DNA of 64,000 nucleotides from Pycnococcus provasolii. Lineage: Eukaryota > Chlorophyta > Pseudoscourfieldiophyceae > Pseudoscourfieldiales > Pycnococcaceae. Of this stretch, positions 60,238 to 64,000 are shown piece after piece. The stretch spans positions 682,001 through 746,000 of the forward strand of contig OW568868.1 in the NCBI GenBank assembly GCA_938743325.2, in the 5' to 3' direction. Position 1 is the stretch's first letter. Each line of letters starts with the position of its first letter. Both the position numbers and the translations under genes were made by a program. The notes beneath the pieces are model-generated. The model saw only the letters and a list, made by a program, of their open reading frames with translations, ran no database searches and was not told the DNA's origin.

Positions 60238-60341
60238 ATGCTGCAGAAAAGGCGAGGCGTGAGGCGGAAATGCGCATGCAGATTTCAAAGGTGACGGAGG
60301 AGGCTATGTGTGTACTCCGCGAGATGGCTGGTTGGCAGTAA
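59106..60341 (+). CDS. Hypothetical protein, probably plastid-targeted, helical
   Basis: 411 aa, family not recognised. Residues 1-50 (STRFFASKPRAACLGTRTVA, then Arg/Thr/Ser/Pro-rich) are a convincing organelle-targeting leader. The mature part is all-helical: VNSIMQRVTRELFLEEAAAS, AAVVEEVLDVLTEALPAP, then ETRRRALIQKAFESDW, a basic KRRRGLRPISK linker and an acidic Asp run. It ends in another helix (MRMQISKVTEEAMCVLREMA). No motif I know is present. ATG at 59106 starts the leader; the frame is open to 58983. The gene converges with the Nudix-like gene, with stops only 16 bases apart. Confidence 0.68.
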
Positions 60342-60349
60342 TATATACA

Positions 60350-60354
60350 TTACA
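60350..60354 (-). terminator. TGTAA polyadenylation-like signal, Nudix-like gene
   Basis: TGTAATGTA on the minus strand starts within about 6 bases of the stop; overlaps the 3' end of the convergent gene. Confidence 0.4.
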
Positions 60355-60357
60355 TTT

Positions 60358-61230
60358 TTACATTGCTTTTGGAATCCAGATCCACTGCGTGCGGTGCCCG
60401 TTGGCTTCCGACGTCTCGAATGCTTGTCCATCGCCAGCTGAGAATGGAACCAGTGCACCGACACGTGCCGTGACCGTAACGACGTTGTACTCGCAGTGAA
60501 TCCCAGGATAGCTGTGACTTTCTCGCGTTTCGGTCGACTCAACAGGTTTTCCCGTGAGCGTGATTCGCGCATCTCCGTCGTCGTCCTCTAAGCTTAGCGC
60601 GGACCCCAACTCCTCCTTGACGGCTCGCTCCAGCGCCTGTTGTACGTTTTCGTCACCCACCATTTTCTCGCTGAGTGGCAGGTTTCCGCGCTCCCGCCTC
60701 CTCCCGTCTGGCAAGAACTGGCACGCTTCAGCAAGTGTCGTTTGCGTTGATTCCGACTCAACAATCACGCTTAGAACTCTCACCCTTCTCGTGACTCTTT
60801 TGTGCTTAGCGTCGTACGAAATGCTCGACTCTTGACATTGAATTTCTCGTGCAAGGTCCTCGACGGACTTGGCTGAGTTCTTACCGTATGCAGATATGTC
60901 AATATTACGTTGAGCGAGCCATGCTGAGAGCTGTGCAGCGTCTCCCACCTGTGCGTCTCGAAAAGAACCCGGAAAGAACGCCGCCGCACCACCACCACCA
61001 CTAAGGTTATAACTATCCATAGAATCCCCCCTTGAAAGTGACGACGACGACATGATTGCGCGTGGTAAAAATGCTTCTGCTTTTGCTTTTGCTTTTGCTG
61101 TAGGGAACGGGAACGGGCTTAAGCTGACACCACCACCTACACCACCACGTAGACGTAGACGTGCCGTAGTTGTTAAGGAGACACCACCACCTAAAGGTAT
61201 GGTATAAGAAGCGCGCAAGAGCGTGGACAT
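60358..61230 (-). CDS. Plastid Nudix-like domain protein of the plant/algal type
   Basis: 290 aa. Residues 1-60 are a targeting-like leader containing an (Ala-Lys)n stretch (AKAKAKAEA) encoded by a TTTTGC hexamer repeat. The mature protein reads LSAWLAQRNIDISAYGKNSA then KSVEDLAREI, and later LPDGRRRERGNLPLSEKM, a pattern I recall from plant and algal chloroplast proteins annotated as Nudix-domain. The Nudix box is reduced: only ALERAVKEELG remains of the G.....E.......RE..EE.G consensus, so the upstream Glu and Gly are displaced and hydrolase activity is doubtful. ATG at 61230 is first in frame. It is divergent from the complex I gene. Confidence 0.72.
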   Translation of the reverse strand: MSTLLRASYTIPLGGGVSLTTTARLRLRGGVGGGVSLSPFPFPTAKAKAKAEAFLPRAIMSSSSLSRGDSMDSYNLSGGGGAAAFFPGSFRDAQVGDAAQLSAWLAQRNIDISAYGKNSAKSVEDLAREIQCQESSISYDAKHKRVTRRVRVLSVIVESESTQTTLAEACQFLPDGRRRERGNLPLSEKMVGDENVQQALERAVKEELGSALSLEDDDGDARITLTGKPVESTETRESHSYPGIHCEYNVVTVTARVGALVPFSAGDGQAFETSEANGHRTQWIWIPKAM

Positions 61231-61595
61231 TTACCAATATGGCATGTGACCAAACCAACAGGCTGACAGGGACTACTTACCAAATAAAATGAAAGAGGGA
61301 CAGAACAGAACAGAACAGAACAGGGACCAACTACCAACGTAAAACGTAGACTAAGGTTAGGGTGTTAGGGTTAGGGTTCGGGTTAGGGTTCGGGATTCGG
61401 GGTTCGTAGGAAGTAGTTACATAAAATTAGGGGTTCGCCCTCCCCCAGCAAAGCAAAGCAGCTCCCCCCCCCTGAGGCTCGTCCTCGTCCTGAGGCCCTC
61501 CTCGCCTCAGGACCCTTTCGAAGGGTTTTCCTTTATTGTCATTGTTGGTGGAATTTAATCTCAGGATTCTCGTCTGCTTCTTTTCGAATCACATC
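61231..61595. promoter_or_regulatory. Divergent promoter with telomere-like TTAGGG/TTCGGG run and AACAG repeat
   Basis: AACAG units repeat at 61301-61323. ACTAAGGTTAGGG begins at about 61350 and continues as mixed TTAGGG and TTCGGG hexamers to about 61405. A C-rich GAGGC-containing stretch follows at 61450-61520. Sits between the Nudix-like (minus) and complex I (plus) genes. Confidence 0.55.
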
Positions 61596-61953
61596 ATGCG
61601 CGCTTCTCTCCTTCGCTCGATGGCGGGCAAGCTGCCCATAAAAACCTCGCCGCACGTCGAGGCCTGGAACGCAAATCGAGAGGCGTACGAACAAACCTTC
61701 CAGTGGACGCCAGGCAACCTCGCGGGTACCGTCGTGTTTTGTGTCGCCATTCCCACGGGAATCTATCAGCTCATAAAAGCAGAATTTGTACGTGGTTACC
61801 CTCTTCTTTGCCTCGTGATTACCACGTGTGGTGGTTCGCGAACTTACGCACTCACTTACACCCGTTTTCACACACACAAAATACAACCCTTCACCTTTCG
61901 TATAGAATGCCGTCAACGACTATCAGGGAATTCCGCGACGGGTTATGCCATAA
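61596..61953 (+). CDS. NDUFB4: Mitochondrial complex I B15-like subunit (NDUFB4 type), two exons
   Basis: Exon 1 is 61596-61787 (64 codons), the intron 61788-61905 (GTACGT...TATAG, 118 bases), and exon 2 61906-61953 (15 codons and stop). The joined protein is 79 aa. WNANREAYEQTFQWTPGNL, one membrane span (VVFCVAIPTGIYQLI), then KAEFNAVNDYQGIPRR match the short plant complex I subunit pattern E.....F.WT..N......G.A.P..VY.G....F...D...G.P.R. Both splice junctions keep frame, and the residues across the junction (KAEF-NAVND) fit the family. It is an accessory subunit of the proton-pumping membrane arm. TGTAA at 61962-61966 follows the stop. Confidence 0.85.
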
Positions 61954-61961
61954 AAACTTTA

Positions 61962-61966
61962 TGTAA
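61962..61966 (+). terminator. TGTAA polyadenylation-like signal
   Basis: TGTAACG 8 bases after the complex I subunit stop. Confidence 0.5.
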
Positions 61967-62072
61967 CGAAGACAAAAACGCCTCGACTGAATCAAGTGCA
62001 AAATATGAAAGGTCATGCTTGTATGATTTACAGAAAACGGGTGGGTGGAAGGTGTTCGCGTGACTGCTTTTT

Positions 62073-62579
62073 TTAGTCCATTTCGGAAAGTTGTCTGGCG
62101 GAGTCGAGCGGTCCCACGCGCGCGGACGTTGGACGCTGTGGCACGTTCAGACGCCGACCGCGTCGTGTGTCCGTCAAAGGGGGCAAGGGCGCCTTACCTA
62201 TCGCCGTGGCGGCGGAGGCTGCAGCCGCCGCGGCTTTCACATCGGGCACGACGACGCCACCAGCACCAGCCTCCGCAGCGGCTAGCGACGCCTTTAACCT
62301 CTCGTTCTCCACGCGCAGCTGTAGCATAAGCATGCCTTGCATCGCCAACTCCTTCTCGAGCGCCTCGATTTTTTCGTCGCGAGCCCGCAGGTGCGCCCTC
62401 ATTTTATCCAGCGGGGTCAGCGCACTCTGCGGCCGACGCGCGGGGCCTGAGGACGAAGCACCGCTCGGGCGGCCAGCGGGGGGTACGTACGGCGTGCGCG
62501 CCGTAGTGTCGTCGGCCGGCAGAGGCTGTCGCACGTCGTGGCCGTCAGAGCGCGGGCTCGAGGAGGGATCCGACGACAT
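62073..62579 (-). CDS. Hypothetical small coiled-coil protein
   Basis: 168 aa, not recognised. Residues 1-55 are Ser/Pro/Arg-rich and probably disordered (SSDPSSSPRSDGHDVRQPLP). A coiled coil lies at about 58-100 (MRAHLRARDEKIEALEKELA; MLQLRVENERLKASLAAAEA), followed by an Ala/Gly region and a basic tail containing RPTSARVGP. RPTSAR-like tails are common in ciliary proteins, but that is weak evidence. The frame is open to 62630 but the ATG at 62579, just downstream of CTACGTAACCTTAGTAGG, is the better start. TGTAA on the minus strand at 62028-62032 lies about 40 bases past the stop. Confidence 0.6.
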   Translation of the reverse strand: MSSDPSSSPRSDGHDVRQPLPADDTTARTPYVPPAGRPSGASSSGPARRPQSALTPLDKMRAHLRARDEKIEALEKELAMQGMLMLQLRVENERLKASLAAAEAGAGGVVVPDVKAAAAAASAATAIGKAPLPPLTDTRRGRRLNVPQRPTSARVGPLDSARQLSEMD

Positions 62580-63069
62580 ACCTACTAAGGTTACGTAGAG
62601 GCGTGGCCAACGAGGACGACGTTCACGCAACTCAAAATGAACGCCGCGTGTAAGTTTATTTATATATGGGGTTGACCTGACCGCCTAAGCCAACTTACAG
62701 GGATGCACCAAATACACGGCCCTGCCAAATACTACGGTACAGTATGGTTAGTCCTGCCGTGCCGGAAATGCCGACCAGCCCGCCCGACTTCAAACAGATC
62801 GGTAGTCAATCCACCGACCAGATGGACCGACCTCGACGATCGGCCGGGGCTGCGGGGCACCCACCTCCTTGACCGGGGTGGGCACTGGTCAGAGCCTCAG
62901 AAGGTGCAAACAACCGTTATTTTACCGTCAAGATGATTGACGGCACCACATGCGCGGCTGAATGGCACCTGTGAATGGGCTGAATGGTGAAAGTAAATAA
63001 TGTGAATGGACAACCGTTGGACAAACTAAAGTGCACTCCATTCCTGAACGAGGGATCTAAGATCTTATC
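62580..63069. other. Intergenic region, no gene seen
   Basis: Holds CCTACTAAGG at 62581-62590, identical to the core of the motif at 39491, directly beside the coiled-coil gene start. The rest (62650-63069) is AT-richer, with CCGACC-type short repeats near 62770-62870, and shows no coding signal. Confidence 0.5.
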
Positions 63070-64000
63070 TTACCACAACCCAATCTGCAGCAAAACGGGC
63101 AACTGGCCCTTGTTGCGAATGCGGGCATTGTCGACGCGCCTGATATGCTCGTCCAACGGAATCTTAGCCACGCCCACCGTCGCCAGGTGGCCACCCTTCT
63201 CCTCTCGGTCCAGCGCGGCGACAACGTCCGTGAGCACGGGGAACCTCTCGTAGTAGCCGCGAATCCAAGCATTGAAGAAACCGTACGCACCGAGAATGTA
63301 GCATGCGGAGATTGTAGCCACCACGCCATTCTGCATTGTGGAGGTGAGCATCGCGGAGTGAACGAGTAGAGGGCTCATCATGTACAGCATCGGAACGATC
63401 GACATGGTTATGCACGAAAGGCACAGGCCGACGTGCAGTGCGAGGAAGGTCGAGCCGTCTAGGCGGCGACGCTTCATCGAGTCCACGGATATGATGATGG
63501 GTATGCACAGGATGCCAAGTAAAGATGCGCCGAGCGTTTGCACGCTGTAGAGGACAGCCGTCTTCACGGATGCCACCGCGGTCAGCGGGAATCCCAGCGC
63601 CGCGGTGATGGATGCGTCACCGACACGCGACATGGTGTCGAGGATCGCTGGAATGGACCCTCGAAGCGACGTGTCGTAGGCGGATGCCACGGCAGCGAGC
63701 TCTGCAAGCTTCGGCGACCACAGCAGCGTCGGGTGCAAGATCAGCAGTGTGCCTGTGACTAACGTGACGACCCACAGAAGCATCATGGACCAATCGAACC
63801 ACCCTTTGGGATATTCTTCCCAGTCGACGTCGCGCAGCATCTCAACGGCACGGTCGCCACACGCGCGCACGGTGCTAACGAGGCACGCCATCGGCGTCTC
63901 GCCACTCTCGCGCGCACCCTTGGCAAGGCCCATCCATCCGACCACCCCGGTGGCGATGCTGACGGCCATCGCTTTTGCCACGGGTAGCGGGAAGTAGAAC
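63070..64000 (-). CDS. Multi-pass membrane protein, 5' end cut by window edge
   Basis: About 310 codons are inside the window; the frame is still open at the edge (FYFPLPVAKAMAVSIATG precedes the first internal ATG at 63969), so the gene probably starts outside. Hydrophobic spans are visible at about residues 70-95 (WSMMLLWVVTLVTGTLLILH), 135-170 (LGASLLGILCIPIIISV), 185-215 (LALHVGLCLSCITMSIVPML) and 225-245 (ATISACYILGAYGFFNAWI). The C-terminus (LATVGVAKIPLDEHIRRVDN) is soluble. The family is not recognised; no transporter or enzyme motif is evident. Confidence 0.65.
   Translation of the reverse strand, partial: FYFPLPVAKAMAVSIATGVVGWMGLAKGARESGETPMACLVSTVRACGDRAVEMLRDVDWEEYPKGWFDWSMMLLWVVTLVTGTLLILHPTLLWSPKLAELAAVASAYDTSLRGSIPAILDTMSRVGDASITAALGFPLTAVASVKTAVLYSVQTLGASLLGILCIPIIISVDSMKRRRLDGSTFLALHVGLCLSCITMSIVPMLYMMSPLLVHSAMLTSTMQNGVVATISACYILGAYGFFNAWIRGYYERFPVLTDVVAALDREEKGGHLATVGVAKIPLDEHIRRVDNARIRNKGQLPVLLQIGLW

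Overview
The window is nuclear DNA of a eukaryotic alga, most likely a prasinophyte-grade green alga. The strongest evidence is a light-harvesting protein of the prasinophyte Lhcp type (about 42.2-43.2 kb). Supporting evidence is several genes with plastid-like N-termini (HSP90C, a fibrillin/PAP protein, a trigger factor, a Shewanella-like phosphatase), plant-like mitochondrial genes (FAD glycerol-3-phosphate dehydrogenase, a complex I B15-like subunit), and TGTAA motifs a few tens of bases after many stop codons, as known for green-algal polyadenylation. The exact genus is inference. Genes are dense, mostly intronless and lie on both strands. I could support three introns: one in Lhcp, one in the complex I subunit and, less surely, one in the RPS18 leader.

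Layout. 0-4.4 kb: 3'-truncated HSP90C (-) and an F-box-like protein (+). 4.5-9.9 kb: an 1803-aa signal-peptide protein with ankyrin blocks at both ends and SAM-like modules between (-). 10.1-14 kb: plastid lipid-associated protein (-), a membrane or secretory cyclophilin (+) and mitochondrial glycerol-3-phosphate dehydrogenase (-). 14-15.9 kb: gene-poor, with an orphan zinc-finger exon and an odd array of T-rich hairpin units. 15.9-19.4 kb: an EF-hand protein (-) and a plastid-like hypothetical protein (+). 19.6-34.8 kb: one uninterrupted 5086-codon VPS13-type bridge lipid-transfer gene (+). 36.2-42 kb: ACT-domain Raf-like kinase (+), DUF1279 protein (-) and NMD3 (+). 42.2-45.7 kb: Lhcp (-), a G-rich minisatellite and a very GC-rich O-methyltransferase (+). 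45.8-52.3 kb: a large secreted protein (-), a seven-repeat RCC1-like protein (+) and a coiled-coil/Sfi1-like protein (+). 52.4-57.9 kb: PH-like protein (-), trigger factor with a C-terminal SAP motif (-) and SLP phosphatase (+). 58-64 kb: RPS18 (-), a hypothetical protein (+), a plastid Nudix-like protein (-), complex I B15-like subunit (+), a coiled-coil protein (-) and a multi-pass membrane protein cut by the window edge (-).

The genes are mostly unrelated housekeeping and organellar functions, not an operon-like system. Shared regulatory features are telo-box (AAACCCTAA) elements, some grown into short telomere-like runs, upstream of several genes and in divergent promoters, and TGTAA signals at 3' ends. 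I see no convincing transposon, virus-derived element, CRISPR array, tRNA or rRNA. The least ordinary items are the SAM-like modules in the ankyrin protein, the trigger factor-SAP fusion, the hydrophobic N-terminus on the VPS13-type protein, the hairpin array near 15 kb and the GC-rich methyltransferase.
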